Source: Blautia sp. MSJ-9 (GTDB taxonomy: Bacteria; Bacillota; Clostridia; Lachnospirales; Lachnospiraceae). Taken from it: a stretch of 64,000 nt of DNA. The stretch spans positions 18,801 to 82,800 of the forward strand of contig NZ_JAHLQG010000057.1 of NCBI RefSeq assembly GCF_018919065.1. Reading direction: 5' to 3'. Made by a program: the position numbers and the translations under genes. The notes beneath the pieces were generated by a model that did no database searches, was not told where the DNA came from, and saw only the letters and a program-made list of their open reading frames with translations. Below are positions 33,483 through 43,290 of this stretch, piece after piece; within the stretch, counting starts at the first letter, position 1, and each line of letters begins with the position of its first letter.

Positions 33483-36400
33483 TTCCGCATAATACCTTTT
33501 CTACCGGAACCGGACTTTCTGAAAATCATCACACCAGCACCAAGCAGAATAAGTCCAAGCAATCCAAGAACTGCCATTGCCTTAAATGGTCTGGTATCTC
33601 CTGTCTTAGAACTTCCTGCTGTATAGCCGGACTGATAGCTTCCGTATCCGGAACCTCCTGAAGAATATCCTCCCGAATTTCCAGATCCACTGGTTCCTGA
33701 ATTACCGCCGGCACTGTTGCCACTTCCATTTCCGGAATTGCCGTTGTTTCCATTATTTGATGCAGAAGGTGTCTTTGTCGGCACCTGTGTCAATTTCGGA
33801 CAAGTTCCCGGCGTAGACGGAGTTGGTGTAGCTTTCGGTGTTTCTGTTGGTTTTGGTGCTTCCGTTGGTTTCGGTGTTTCCGTCGGCTTCGGTGTTTCTG
33901 TTGGCACCGGTGTCTCTGTCGGCTTTGGTTCTGCCTTTACATATACCTCCTGCTGTGTCGATACTTCCGGTGCAAGATCTCCTCTTGCTTTCGCTGTATT
34001 TACAACTTTCTCGTTTTCTGCTCTCTCAGTTTCAAATACCACTTCATAACAAACTTCAATCTTATCCATGTCAGACAGAGAAGTTCCTGTATCAATCAGA
34101 AATCCTGTATCTGCCGCTTCTATTTTGATATCTTTTATCTCTACACCATTCTTCTTCACAAAAATATTATCTCTTACCAGAGAAGCTCCTTTTGTTTCAA
34201 TCGTATCTTCAATCACAATATTCTGATCAGAAATATCTTCCCGAAGCTGCCTTACTGTCAGTTTATAATATCCTTTCTCTCCGGAAGCATATTCCTTCTT
34301 ATCAGATTCTTTGACAATTTCCAATACCGGACTATGTACCTGTACTTCTGTCTCACCTGTTGCCGGAATGTTCTCATTGCTGTCTGCAGTTGCAGTGTTA
34401 TGGATTGTCTGACCTGCCAGCGCAGTGTCAATAACTGCTGCCTGATATTCCACGATCATACTCTTCTGTTCCTGACAGTCCAGAGGATTGTACATAACCT
34501 GCTCAACAATTCCACCTCTGTCATTGTCACAAATACTGTATCTTGCATCCTTAATAAGTGCTTTTCCCGTTGACAACAGAAATGTATTGTCATCGTTGAC
34601 CTGTACATCTGCATCTGTTACATTTCCCTTCTCATCCATAAGAATTACAGAATCCTTCAGAAGGCGCACTCCAGGAGTATCCAGCACATCATAGACTGTC
34701 ACATTCCTTGCCACGCAGCCGGTCTGCTCCTGTGTCAGCATAATGCGGTATGTAATAATATCTCCATATTTATAGGACGGTTTATCTGCAGACTTTTCTA
34801 CCTTAAGAACAGGCGAGTTTACCCAGATTTTTGTGGTATCTTTCACCGGCTGTGCATTGTCTGCGCGTGCCTGTGCAGTATTTACAATTTCCAGACCATT
34901 TACACTCTCCTGAACAGTACAGTGGAAGTTAACTGTTACAGGTGTCTGATACGGAAGATCTGAAACAGTTACGATCCAGCCGGTTCCCTGACGTGTGATC
35001 TGACAGTTCACAGGCTTTTCTACTGTTTCATTATAATTATCCGGATCCAGCTGATTTCCCGCATCATCTGTTCCCGCCACAGGATTCTGGATCACTGCCG
35101 GTACCCCGTTGACTGTAACTGCCCCTTCTTCTCCGTCCAGTGCAAGTCCTTCCGGCAGAGAAAGATCACTGATCACAAGATTTCTGGCAATAGACCCTTT
35201 CTGAAGATTGTTCACTGTAACCTGATAGTTTACCTGTTCTCCAACACGGAACTCATTCTCTGCACGTCCGTCACCGGCTGCCAGATATGGATTCTGGAAA
35301 GTTTTCTCCACTGAAAGAACAGCCGTGTTCACATATACTTCTGCATCATCCTGTGCTGCCGGTGCATTCTGTGCCTGCACATTGGCAACATTGATACTCT
35401 CCATTCCATTTGCCTCCTCCGTAACTGTACAGAGGAAAGAAATCATAACCGGAGTATATGCCGGAAGATCTGAAATATTCAGTCTCCATCCGCTTCCTTC
35501 CTGAAGGAATTCATAATTTACCGTTTTCTCAGATGTTTCATTATAAAATTCCGGATTCAGCTGATTCGGAACATCTTCTGTTCCTGTCACAGGCTGCGTG
35601 ATGGTCTGTGGGATTCCACTGACAGATACATCCTCTGCTGAAACCAGAGCAAGGCCTGCCGGCATCTGGGTATCCCAGATCGTTACATTTCTGGCGATAG
35701 TACCTTCTCTTTTATTCTCCACAAGAACATTGTACTGAACCTGTTCACCCACCTGCCATTCATAATGGTCTGCTGTTTTCTCAATCCAAAATTCTCCGGA
35801 ATTAACGTACACTTCCGCATCATCTGTCTGTTCATCTGCGTTAGATGCCTTTACTGACGCGGCATTCACGCTTTCATGTCCATTTGCTTCTTCCTGTACG
35901 ATACAATGAAAAATAAGTGTCACAGGCTGGCTGTACGGCAGATAGGAACAGTAAAAAGCAAAACCATTTCCGCCCGCATCCAGACGAGATTCTACCTGTC
36001 TGGTCTCAAATGCCTGTCCACTCTTTTTATCCGGTAACGGATAATTGATCTGCTGTGAAACTCCCAGCACTTCTACACTCTGAGCACCATCTGCAAGTAC
36101 CAGTCCCTGCGGCAGGCCGATATCCGTGATATTTACATCTCTGGCAATGGTTCCCGCAGTCACGTTATTTACCACAATCCGGTATGCTACCTGTTCACCA
36201 GTCTGCCATTCATACTTATCCGCTGTTTTATCAATCTCAAGCTGCGGACTGTTTGTCCATACTTCTGCCATATCCTTGCGGGATTCCTGTTCTCCACTTT
36301 CCGGATTAAGCAGATTATCTGCAGTAGCAGAAACAATATTCTCCCATTCCTGACCATTGGAGTTCTCAAGTGCCTGGCATTTAAATCGAATCGTTATCTT

Positions 36401-38191
36401 CTCTCCATATTTCAGGATCGGACACTCTGCCTTCCATCCATTTTCTCCCATTCTGTTAAGAGTGCAGACTTCCGCACCCTCACTTGTCTGTACAGAATAC
36501 TGTCCATCCAGAAGCTTCAGACAGGATGGAATCTCATCAGTGATCACAACATTGACCGCACACACGTCCTTCTTTGTCTGTGTAACGGAAACTTCATAAT
36601 CCACCACATCTCCGATTTTCCACTCATACTGAGAAGTATTCTTCGTCACCTCAAGCTCCGGCGGAATTACACTCTTTACCCATACAGTTTCTGAATCCAT
36701 GGTATCTCCGCTTCCATTTGTACGTTCATAACTCATAGAGGCATGATTCGGCACAAGAATCGTATATCCATCCTGTGCAAGGTATTTTGAAATATTTATT
36801 TCTGATTCCGGTTTCCTTTGTACTTTCAGAGTAAATGTATAAGTCTGATTATCTGTAAAATTCTCGTCCTGAAGACTCTCTGTTTTCGCACTGCAGGTAA
36901 CTTTCTGCCCTTCAACCGCAATGTCAAACAGATCTGTCACTGTCTGCCCAATATCATTTGTAATACTAACTTTAGATGCATCTTCTATAGAAATGCAGTC
37001 CTCCAGTACATCCTGCACAACAAAAGATTTCAGCTTATTTGGCGTTACCTCTGCACGGATCATATACTGAAATTCTTTTCCCTGTCTGATCATAAATGGT
37101 GCATCTTTCGTTGCTGCCGACGCCTGATCCCAGGTACATCCGCTCTCTCCTACACGCTTCTCCGGTGCTTTCTTCATTTCAACATCACCGAAACAGTAAG
37201 AAGTAAAGTCAAAATACGCATATGCCTTGCAGTATTTCTGTCCTTTAAAAGTCTCACAGTAGCTCCTTCCTGACGGATCCAGATATTTATTTCTGGTATT
37301 CTCCGCCCATTTCTCCTGTGATCCTGCTTTGGCAATTCCGTCCTCACGGCTCTTATCCCATTTATCCAGACGGAACTGATGAACAAACTCTACTGTAAAA
37401 TTATCCGTATTGTAAAACAGATTCAGCCATCCCTTCGGATCGTTCGGTTCTACAGACCCCAGTGGAGAAGTTACAGAATTTCCCTCTACTGTCAGATAAT
37501 CATTATCTTTCAGCACATAGACATTATCCAGATTGCAGTCGGACGGGATTCTGACTCCCTGTCCTGCATCAATATCGCGGATCGTTCCGTGCCCACTGAT
37601 AGGAATCGTCTCCTCTGTGCCATGTTTCAGAAACTGAAATTTTACTTTCGCATAACCTACAGAATAGATAAATACGCCAATACTGTTCTTGGAGAATCCC
37701 ACCATAGGATAAGCTTCGTTATCTTTCCACGCAAAAGTAGCACCGCCTTTATTCTGTACAATGGACTCGGCAGTACGCAGATCATAACGGGGTTCCGCAT
37801 TCTCCACTCCCATAAGAATCAGACGGACATCTACGATATTTCCATTTCCATCCTTTCCTACATTATTGTAACGCATGCCCGCACTTCCAGCTTTATAGTC
37901 TGCCCCTACACGGACACACTCTGTATCACGTTCACTCTTTCCATTATCAGAAAAAGCTTCCCTGTCCAGATTGTCACAGCCAAAAGATTCATATGTTGTA
38001 ATTCCGGGCTGAAACTTCATATTAAAGCGGTATCCATAATCTACCTTCTTATCCTCATCCCAGGTCTCAATCGACATGGATGCTGCCTGCGTAGTATGAA
38101 CAGGCAAAAGACCCAAAACTGCCTGCAGAATAAAGAGCAATGCCATCAGCAAGGCCCCAAGGCGTTCTTTCCATTTTAAATTGTGTTTCAT
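33479..38191 (-). CDS. Large cell-wall adhesin with DUF11/isopeptide repeats
   Basis: 1570 aa from ATG 38191 (AAAGGAG site). A signal peptide comes first (LGALLMALLFILQAVLGLLP, then VHTTQAA). An N-terminal region of about 340 residues is unrecognised, followed by an isopeptide-forming fimbrial domain (about 345-500). Six tandem DUF11-type Ig-like repeats follow to about 1420, each with an EVxKxxxxYEWxxGxxVxY start and an ARNVxIxD core. Next come a Pro-Thr-Glu-Lys repeat stalk and a Gly/Ser/Asn-rich linker. It ends in SSKTGDTRPFK, a membrane helix and a basic tail. The sorting motif KTGD lacks the LPxT form. It is coupled to sortase B. Confidence 0.9.
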   Translation of the reverse strand: MKHNLKWKERLGALLMALLFILQAVLGLLPVHTTQAASMSIETWDEDKKVDYGYRFNMKFQPGITTYESFGCDNLDREAFSDNGKSERDTECVRVGADYKAGSAGMRYNNVGKDGNGNIVDVRLILMGVENAEPRYDLRTAESIVQNKGGATFAWKDNEAYPMVGFSKNSIGVFIYSVGYAKVKFQFLKHGTEETIPISGHGTIRDIDAGQGVRIPSDCNLDNVYVLKDNDYLTVEGNSVTSPLGSVEPNDPKGWLNLFYNTDNFTVEFVHQFRLDKWDKSREDGIAKAGSQEKWAENTRNKYLDPSGRSYCETFKGQKYCKAYAYFDFTSYCFGDVEMKKAPEKRVGESGCTWDQASAATKDAPFMIRQGKEFQYMIRAEVTPNKLKSFVVQDVLEDCISIEDASKVSITNDIGQTVTDLFDIAVEGQKVTCSAKTESLQDENFTDNQTYTFTLKVQRKPESEINISKYLAQDGYTILVPNHASMSYERTNGSGDTMDSETVWVKSVIPPELEVTKNTSQYEWKIGDVVDYEVSVTQTKKDVCAVNVVITDEIPSCLKLLDGQYSVQTSEGAEVCTLNRMGENGWKAECPILKYGEKITIRFKCQALENSNGQEWENIVSATADNLLNPESGEQESRKDMAEVWTNSPQLEIDKTADKYEWQTGEQVAYRIVVNNVTAGTIARDVNITDIGLPQGLVLADGAQSVEVLGVSQQINYPLPDKKSGQAFETRQVESRLDAGGNGFAFYCSYLPYSQPVTLIFHCIVQEEANGHESVNAASVKASNADEQTDDAEVYVNSGEFWIEKTADHYEWQVGEQVQYNVLVENKREGTIARNVTIWDTQMPAGLALVSAEDVSVSGIPQTITQPVTGTEDVPNQLNPEFYNETSEKTVNYEFLQEGSGWRLNISDLPAYTPVMISFLCTVTEEANGMESINVANVQAQNAPAAQDDAEVYVNTAVLSVEKTFQNPYLAAGDGRAENEFRVGEQVNYQVTVNNLQKGSIARNLVISDLSLPEGLALDGEEGAVTVNGVPAVIQNPVAGTDDAGNQLDPDNYNETVEKPVNCQITRQGTGWIVTVSDLPYQTPVTVNFHCTVQESVNGLEIVNTAQARADNAQPVKDTTKIWVNSPVLKVEKSADKPSYKYGDIITYRIMLTQEQTGCVARNVTVYDVLDTPGVRLLKDSVILMDEKGNVTDADVQVNDDNTFLLSTGKALIKDARYSICDNDRGGIVEQVMYNPLDCQEQKSMIVEYQAAVIDTALAGQTIHNTATADSNENIPATGETEVQVHSPVLEIVKESDKKEYASGEKGYYKLTVRQLREDISDQNIVIEDTIETKGASLVRDNIFVKKNGVEIKDIKIEAADTGFLIDTGTSLSDMDKIEVCYEVVFETERAENEKVVNTAKARGDLAPEVSTQQEVYVKAEPKPTETPVPTETPKPTETPKPTEAPKPTETPKATPTPSTPGTCPKLTQVPTKTPSASNNGNNGNSGNGSGNSAGGNSGTSGSGNSGGYSSGGSGYGSYQSGYTAGSSKTGDTRPFKAMAVLGLLGLILLGAGVMIFRKSGSGRKGIMRK

Positions 38192-38331
38192 TTGCTGGCT
38201 CCTTTCCAAATAAAAAATATAAACATGAATGTGGGATTTTTCCCTGCACCTGGCAGGATTAGTGAGTAAAGAAAGATGGGATTTTTATAAGAATGTCAGA
38301 ATGAAAGATATCTCTCTTTTGATCGAATAAG

Positions 38332-38380
38332 GCAAACAGATATTCGCAATTGAAACAGGAATTTATTTGATTCAGTTAAA
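38332..38380. repeat. Dispersed 49-bp repeat, copy 2
   Basis: GCAAACAGATATTCGCAATT followed by GAAACAGGAATTTATTTGAT and TCAGTTAAA. It is nearly identical to 57403-57452 and partly to 32532-32570. All three are intergenic. Confidence 0.65.
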
Positions 38381-38432
38381 ATATATACTATAGTAATATT
38401 GGAAAAATTGAGAGTTCTGCACAGAACTCCTT

Positions 38433-38505
38433 AGAACATGTTTGAAAAAGGCTTTCTGCAAGATGTGCGTCACAATTTGTGGGAATGATTTTTCAAACAT
38501 GCTCT
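38433..38505. repeat. Palindromic repeat element, short copy
   Basis: 73 bp with terminal arms AGAACATGTTTGAAAAA and TTTTTCAAACATGCTCT. It is the same as the outer parts of the 162-bp element at 57903-58064 with 89 bp removed between two GGGA tetranucleotides. Confidence 0.75.
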
Positions 38506-38556
38506 GGTAAAAGTTCTGTACAGATTCCAGAAAAATATTCACGCTAAAACGCTAAA

Positions 38557-39012
38557 TTAGTGATTCCGTTTCTTTAACCATGAAAGGAAAGAAAGAATAA
38601 TTACAAGAATAATAAAGAAAGGAAGAACTGCTCCGATCACCAGAACAATAAGGATAATGGCAAGAACTGCCCCGATAATAACAACTGCCTTGCCCTGCCA
38701 GGTAGAAAGATCCAATACCTTCTTCCAGCGCTTCTCCGGCTGCCGTGGCTGTTCTGCTGTGCTGTCATATCCTCCATATGAGGAATATTCTCCGTAATCC
38801 TCCTGTGTACTTCCATCATCTGTATCGATCAGGGTCTTGGCAATCAGTCGCGGGTCTCCAAGTTCTTCAAGAACCTCACTCTCCGGTCTTCCACCACGCA
38901 CCTGAGATTGTATATAATCTTCATAATATCTTATATGTGCCGCTGCCTTGCCTTCCTGCATATTTCCGGCAAGCTGTTCTCTAAGGATGTCCAAAAATTC
39001 TTTTCTATCCAT
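38557..39012 (-). CDS. HAAS/DUF1700-type membrane protein
   Basis: A 151-aa protein. The N-terminal 70 residues (DRKEFLDILREQLAGNMQEG, then YYEDYIQSQVRGGRPESEVL, EELGDPRLIAK) are the HAAS helical domain found next to PadR-like regulators and in DUF1700 proteins. A Tyr/Gly/Gln-rich linker is followed by two membrane helices (VVIIGAVLAIILIVLVIGAV; FFIILVIILSFLSWL). The function is probably in membrane-associated regulation. No PadR gene is adjacent. It starts at ATG 39012. Confidence 0.7.
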   Translation of the reverse strand: MDRKEFLDILREQLAGNMQEGKAAAHIRYYEDYIQSQVRGGRPESEVLEELGDPRLIAKTLIDTDDGSTQEDYGEYSSYGGYDSTAEQPRQPEKRWKKVLDLSTWQGKAVVIIGAVLAIILIVLVIGAVLPFFIILVIILSFLSWLKKRNH

Positions 39013-39345
39013 GTCCTCAGTCTCCGTTTATTAATCTTTGTTACCTCTATTGGTAACTTCTCACAGCCTTATTGCTGAAGAGTTACCTTTATTGTTCTAT
39101 ATTCTACCATACTTTTTCTGAATGACAACTAATATAATCATTAATTTTTTATGAAATCCTTATAAACTCATTTCCTAATGCTCCCCCTTTATAATAGCTA
39201 CATTCTGTTTATTTTTTAACATTTTCACTTTGTTTTAAATGAGAAACTCTTTCATCAAGGCGCTTATCTCTTGTCCTTTATTATTAAAATTACATAATTT
39301 TCGTCCAGATTATCTAATTTTTTTGACGTTTTGATGGAATTTTGT

Positions 39346-39373
39346 TGACATTTTTTTCTCAAAATGCTATATT
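39346..39373 (+). promoter_or_regulatory. Promoter of the fhs riboswitch transcript
   Basis: TTGACA (39346-39351) and TATATT (39368-39373) with 16 bp between. Transcription would begin about 39380, just ahead of the riboswitch. The stretch 39013-39345 upstream holds no gene. Confidence 0.75.
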
Positions 39374-39387
39374 GTATTCATCAATTG

Positions 39388-39501
39388 AAGGAACCTTCGA
39401 GTACTGGCGGAAAGAGTGGACTACAAACCACGGGGAGTCGGAGGTTTGTAAGAGCCGACCGTCTGGGCAGTATTTGAATCATTCAGATACTGGCCTTTTT
39501 T
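39388..39501 (+). ncRNA. ZTP/ZMP (pfl) riboswitch with terminator
   Basis: The conserved pfl elements are present in order: TACTGGCGG, the hairpin GTGG-actacaaa-CCACGGGGAG, and the downstream CCGACCGTCTGGGCA block that forms the pseudoknot. A terminator follows (CAGTATTTGAAT / ATTCAGATACTG, 39468-39493, then CCTTTTTT). Its base can include the GGGCA of the aptamer, so aptamer and terminator compete. Riboswitches of this class sense the folate-stress signal ZMP/ZTP and turn on one-carbon genes such as fhs, which lies 143 bp downstream. Confidence 0.87.
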
Positions 39502-39643
39502 ATCTCGTAGAACAGTAATTATTTCATGACATGTTCTATAAACCGGCAGGCACTTCCTTCAATGAATAAGTCTGTTACTGATCGTGAATTGAACAGTAAC
39601 ATAAGTTTTTCATGTTATGCGGAGACGAAAGGAGAAAAACATT

Positions 39644-41329
39644 ATGGGATTCAAATCAGACATCGAGATTGCACAGGAGTGCGAAATGCTTCCAATCACT
39701 CAGATTGCAGAGAAGGCAGGTATTGATGACAAATATCTGGAGCAGTACGGAAAATATAAAGCCAAAATCGACTACAATCTTCTGAAAGAAAGCGATAAAA
39801 AGGATGGAAAATTAATCCTTGTTACAGCTATCAACCCAACTCCTGCAGGCGAAGGTAAAACTACTACTACTGTAGGTCTTGCAGATGGTATGCAGCGACT
39901 TGGAAAGAGCGTTATGGTAGCTCTTCGTGAGCCATCCCTGGGACCGGTATTCGGTGTAAAAGGTGGTGCTGCCGGCGGCGGATATGCACAGGTAGTTCCG
40001 ATGGAAGATATTAACCTTCACTTCACAGGTGACTTCCATGCAATCGGTGCAGCTAATAACTTACTTGCCGCTATGATCGACAACCATATCTTCCAGGGCA
40101 ACGCATTAAACATTGACCCACGTAAGATCACATGGAGAAGATGTGTAGATATGAATGACCGTCAGCTTCGTAACGTAGTAGACGGCCTTGGCGGAAGAAC
40201 AAACGGTATGCCTCGTGAAGACGGATACGACATCACTGTTGCATCTGAGATCATGGCAGTTCTCTGTCTTGCAAGCGATATCAAAGACCTGAAAGAAAGA
40301 TTATCCAAGATCATCATCGGATATACATACGGTAAAGTTTCCGAGCAGAAACCGGTAACAGCTGGTGACCTCCACGCAGAAGGCGCTATGACAGCCCTGT
40401 TAAAAGATGCCCTGAAACCAAACCTTGTACAGACTCTGGAACATGTTCCGGCAATTGTACACGGCGGACCATTCGCAAACATCGCTCACGGATGTAACTC
40501 CGTAACAGCTACAAAGATGGCTATGAAACTTGCAGACTACGCCATCACAGAAGCCGGATTCGGTGCTGACCTCGGTGCAGAGAAATTCCTCGACATCAAA
40601 TGCCGTATGGCAGGCTTAAAACCAAGCGCAGTTGTTATCGTAGCTACTGTACGTGCTCTGAAATACAACGGTGGTGTTGCGAAAGCCGACCTCAACAACG
40701 AGAACCTGGAAGCACTTGAGAAAGGTATCCCGAACCTGCTGAAACACGTTTCCAATATCAAGAACGTATACAAACTTCCATGTGTTGTTGCTATCAATGC
40801 ATTCCCAACAGATACAAAAGCTGAACTTGACTTTGTTGAAGCTAAATGTAAAGAACTCGGCGTTAATGTTGCTCTTTCTGAAGTATGGGCAAAAGGCGGC
40901 GAAGGCGGAATCAAACTTGCAGAAGAAGTTCTCCGTCTCGTTGAAGAACCAAACGACTTTACTTATGCATATGAACTGGAAGGTTCTATCGAAGACAAAC
41001 TGAACCAGATCGTTCAGAAAGTATACGGCGGCAAGAGAGTTGTCCTGACAGCAAACGCTCAGAAACAGGCAAAACAGTTAGAGACTCTTGGATTCGGCAA
41101 CTGCCCGATCTGTGTAGCTAAGACTCAGTACAGCTTAACAGACGATCAGACCAAACTTGGTGCTCCGACAGACTTCGAAGTTACAGTACGTAACCTGAAG
41201 ATCTCCGCTGGTGCAGGATTCATCGTAGCCCTTACAGGCGAGATCATGACTATGCCAGGTCTGCCGAAAGTTCCGGCTGCTGAGAGAATCGATGTAGACG
41301 AGACAGGTAAGATCACAGGTCTGTTCTAA
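39644..41329 (+). CDS. fhs: Formate-tetrahydrofolate ligase
   Basis: 561 aa, near the usual 556. It makes 10-formyl-THF from formate, THF and ATP, a step of the Wood-Ljungdahl methyl branch and of purine synthesis. The P-loop is [20 protein letters not shown] (from about residue 66), followed by [20 protein letters not shown] and [16 protein letters not shown], all highly conserved. ATG 39644 follows AAAGGAGAAAAA; the in-frame ATG at 39617 lacks a site. It is controlled by the riboswitch upstream. Codon use is strongly biased, indicating high expression. Confidence 0.97.
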   Translation: MGFKSDIEIAQECEMLPITQIAEKAGIDDKYLEQYGKYKAKIDYNLLKESDKKDGKLILVTAINPTPAGEGKTTTTVGLADGMQRLGKSVMVALREPSLGPVFGVKGGAAGGGYAQVVPMEDINLHFTGDFHAIGAANNLLAAMIDNHIFQGNALNIDPRKITWRRCVDMNDRQLRNVVDGLGGRTNGMPREDGYDITVASEIMAVLCLASDIKDLKERLSKIIIGYTYGKVSEQKPVTAGDLHAEGAMTALLKDALKPNLVQTLEHVPAIVHGGPFANIAHGCNSVTATKMAMKLADYAITEAGFGADLGAEKFLDIKCRMAGLKPSAVVIVATVRALKYNGGVAKADLNNENLEALEKGIPNLLKHVSNIKNVYKLPCVVAINAFPTDTKAELDFVEAKCKELGVNVALSEVWAKGGEGGIKLAEEVLRLVEEPNDFTYAYELEGSIEDKLNQIVQKVYGGKRVVLTANAQKQAKQLETLGFGNCPICVAKTQYSLTDDQTKLGAPTDFEVTVRNLKISAGAGFIVALTGEIMTMPGLPKVPAAERIDVDETGKITGLF

Positions 41330-41395
41330 TTTTACAGAAACTCAGATAATATTATAGAAATCATATTTATATATGATATGTGTCCAGACGATTTT

Positions 41396-41425
41396 ACAGG
41401 CGGGAAGATTTCCCGCCTGTTTTTA
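41396..41425 (+). terminator. Terminator of fhs
   Basis: ACAGGCGGGAA / TTCCCGCCTGT hairpin followed by TTTTTATA, 67 bp after the fhs stop. The rest of 41330-41559 shows no gene. Confidence 0.9.
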
Positions 41426-41559
41426 TATCCGTGTTTGAAAAGACTTTAAAGCACTTGCCACTAAAAATGCCGCCATAGTTTTTACCTACAGCAGCATTTT
41501 ATCTTCATTTCTGAATTCACTTTTTGTTTCTATATGTAATACGCAAAATCCGCCGGATT

Positions 41560-43017
41560 TTAGAACAGTGACTTCATGGCCGGATACAGAGTTCTGAACT
41601 TCTGATATCTTTCTTCATATTTAGCTACCAGTTCCGGATCTGGTTCTACTGTATCTACAACTTTGGCAAATTTCTTACCTATCGTTTCTACGTCCGGGTA
41701 AGCGCCGCAGCCTACTGCTGCAAGCATAGCACCACCCATGGATGGTCCTTCTTCGTTTTCCAGAACGTCAACTTTCAGGTTCATAACATTTGCAATGATC
41801 TTTTTCCACAGTGGACTCTTAGCTCCGCCACCGCAGATCTTGGTTCTTTCGATCTTGATTCCAAGGCTTCTTGCAACCTCCAGAGAATCACGAAGTCCAA
41901 ACGCAACACCTTCCAGAACAGCCTGGGTCATGTCAGCTCTTGTACTGTCCATGGACATTCCGAAGAATACACCTCTTGCATCAGGATTGTTGTGCGGAGA
42001 ACGCTCTCCCATCAGATATGGAAGGAAAAATACATTGTTCTCACCGAGTTTCTGGATTGGAGCCTGCTCTGCGTTAAAATCTTTTGTCTGAAGGATTTCT
42101 TCTGCCCACCATTTGTTACAGGAAGCTGCGCTGAGCATACATCCCATCAGATGATAACTTCCATCTGCATGGCAAAAAGAATGCAGTGCGTTATTTTCAT
42201 CTACGCCGAAATTTTTGCTGGAAATAAATACAGTTCCGGATGTTCCAAGAGAAATATTGCACTGTCCGTCACCAACTGTACCTGTTCCTACAGCAGCTGC
42301 TGCATTGTCGCCTGCACCTGCAACAACCTTTACATTTTCACTGAATCCAAGTTCTTTTGCGATCTCCGGTTTCAGAGTTCCTACTACTTCCCAGCTCTCA
42401 TACAGTTTCGGAAGCTGTTCTTCTGTAATTTTGCAGATATCCAACATTTCTTTTGACCAGCAGCGGTTCTTTACATCAAGAAGAAGCATACCGGAAGCAT
42501 CGGAAACATCTGTGCAGAAGGAGCCAGACAGACGATATGCCAGATAATCTTTTGGCAACATGATCTTTACTACTTTCTTAAAATTCTCCGGTTCATTTTT
42601 CTGCATCCAGAGGATCTTTGGTGCTGTGAAGCCTGCGAAAGCGATATTTGCTGTGTACTCAGAAAGTTTCTCTTTTCCGATCACTGTATTCAGATATTCT
42701 GTCTCTTCACCTGTACGTCCGTCATTCCAGAGGATTGCAGGACGGATTACGTTATCATCTTTATCAAGAGTAACAAGACCATGCATCTGTCCACCGAAAC
42801 CAATTCCGGCTACCTGACTTCTGTCGATATCCTTTGTCAGTTCTTTCATACCTTCCATGCTCTGTGCAAACCAGTCTTCCGGTTTCTGCTCAGACCAGCC
42901 TGGATGAGGGAAAAATAATGGATATTCTCTGGATACGATGTTGCAGATTTTTCCTGATTCTTCCATAAGAAGAAGTTTTACAGCGGAAGTACCAAGGTCA
43001 ATACCAATATAATACAT
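41560..43017 (-). CDS. xylB: Xylulokinase
   Basis: A 485-aa FGGY-family kinase that phosphorylates D-xylulose. The start YYIGIDLGTSAVKLLLM, then GIGFGGQMHGLVTLD (near 72), ILWNDGRTGEE, VVAGAGDNAAAAVGTG and SLGTSGTVFISS are XylB signatures, and KICGGGAKSPLWKKIIANVM near 399 is the C-terminal FGGY motif. ATG 43017 follows AAAAGGAGAG. It lies downstream of a fucose/arabinose-type isomerase rather than xylose isomerase, so it may also act on D-ribulose or a related ketose; that is inference. Confidence 0.9.
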   Translation of the reverse strand: MYYIGIDLGTSAVKLLLMEESGKICNIVSREYPLFFPHPGWSEQKPEDWFAQSMEGMKELTKDIDRSQVAGIGFGGQMHGLVTLDKDDNVIRPAILWNDGRTGEETEYLNTVIGKEKLSEYTANIAFAGFTAPKILWMQKNEPENFKKVVKIMLPKDYLAYRLSGSFCTDVSDASGMLLLDVKNRCWSKEMLDICKITEEQLPKLYESWEVVGTLKPEIAKELGFSENVKVVAGAGDNAAAAVGTGTVGDGQCNISLGTSGTVFISSKNFGVDENNALHSFCHADGSYHLMGCMLSAASCNKWWAEEILQTKDFNAEQAPIQKLGENNVFFLPYLMGERSPHNNPDARGVFFGMSMDSTRADMTQAVLEGVAFGLRDSLEVARSLGIKIERTKICGGGAKSPLWKKIIANVMNLKVDVLENEEGPSMGGAMLAAVGCGAYPDVETIGKKFAKVVDTVEPDPELVAKYEERYQKFRTLYPAMKSLF

Positions 43018-43290
43018 AGTTCTCTCCTTTTCTCTTTATGCGGCTGTACATTTCATTTTCAGTAAGCAGCCTGATTCATTACTGTGCAAACCAATTCCAA
43101 AATATATTTATTGTACAAAGATTATTCTCTGTAAATTTTTACTGACTTAATTTCTCATATTCTTCTAATCTAATACATCCCAGGGCAAAACCCCGGGATG
43201 CTTTATGAATAATCGTGTCAGTCTGTTTATTCTTTATTCGGATTCAGCTATATCCCGTGGATATCTGCACTCCGTTTTGTTAATTTCTGA
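43018..43290. other. Intergenic with a GC hairpin
   Basis: No gene. CATCCCAGGG / CCCCGGGATG forms a hairpin at 43176-43200 without a clear U-tract on the minus strand. It may end or attenuate transcription between the isomerase and xylB. Confidence 0.4.

Larger units (their letters stand above)
38210..38556. other. Intergenic between HAAS protein and adhesin, repeat-rich
   Basis: No gene seen. It holds a 49-bp dispersed repeat (38332-38380) and a short copy of a palindromic repeat element (38433-38505). The adhesin promoter should lie here; none was assigned with confidence. Confidence 0.5.
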
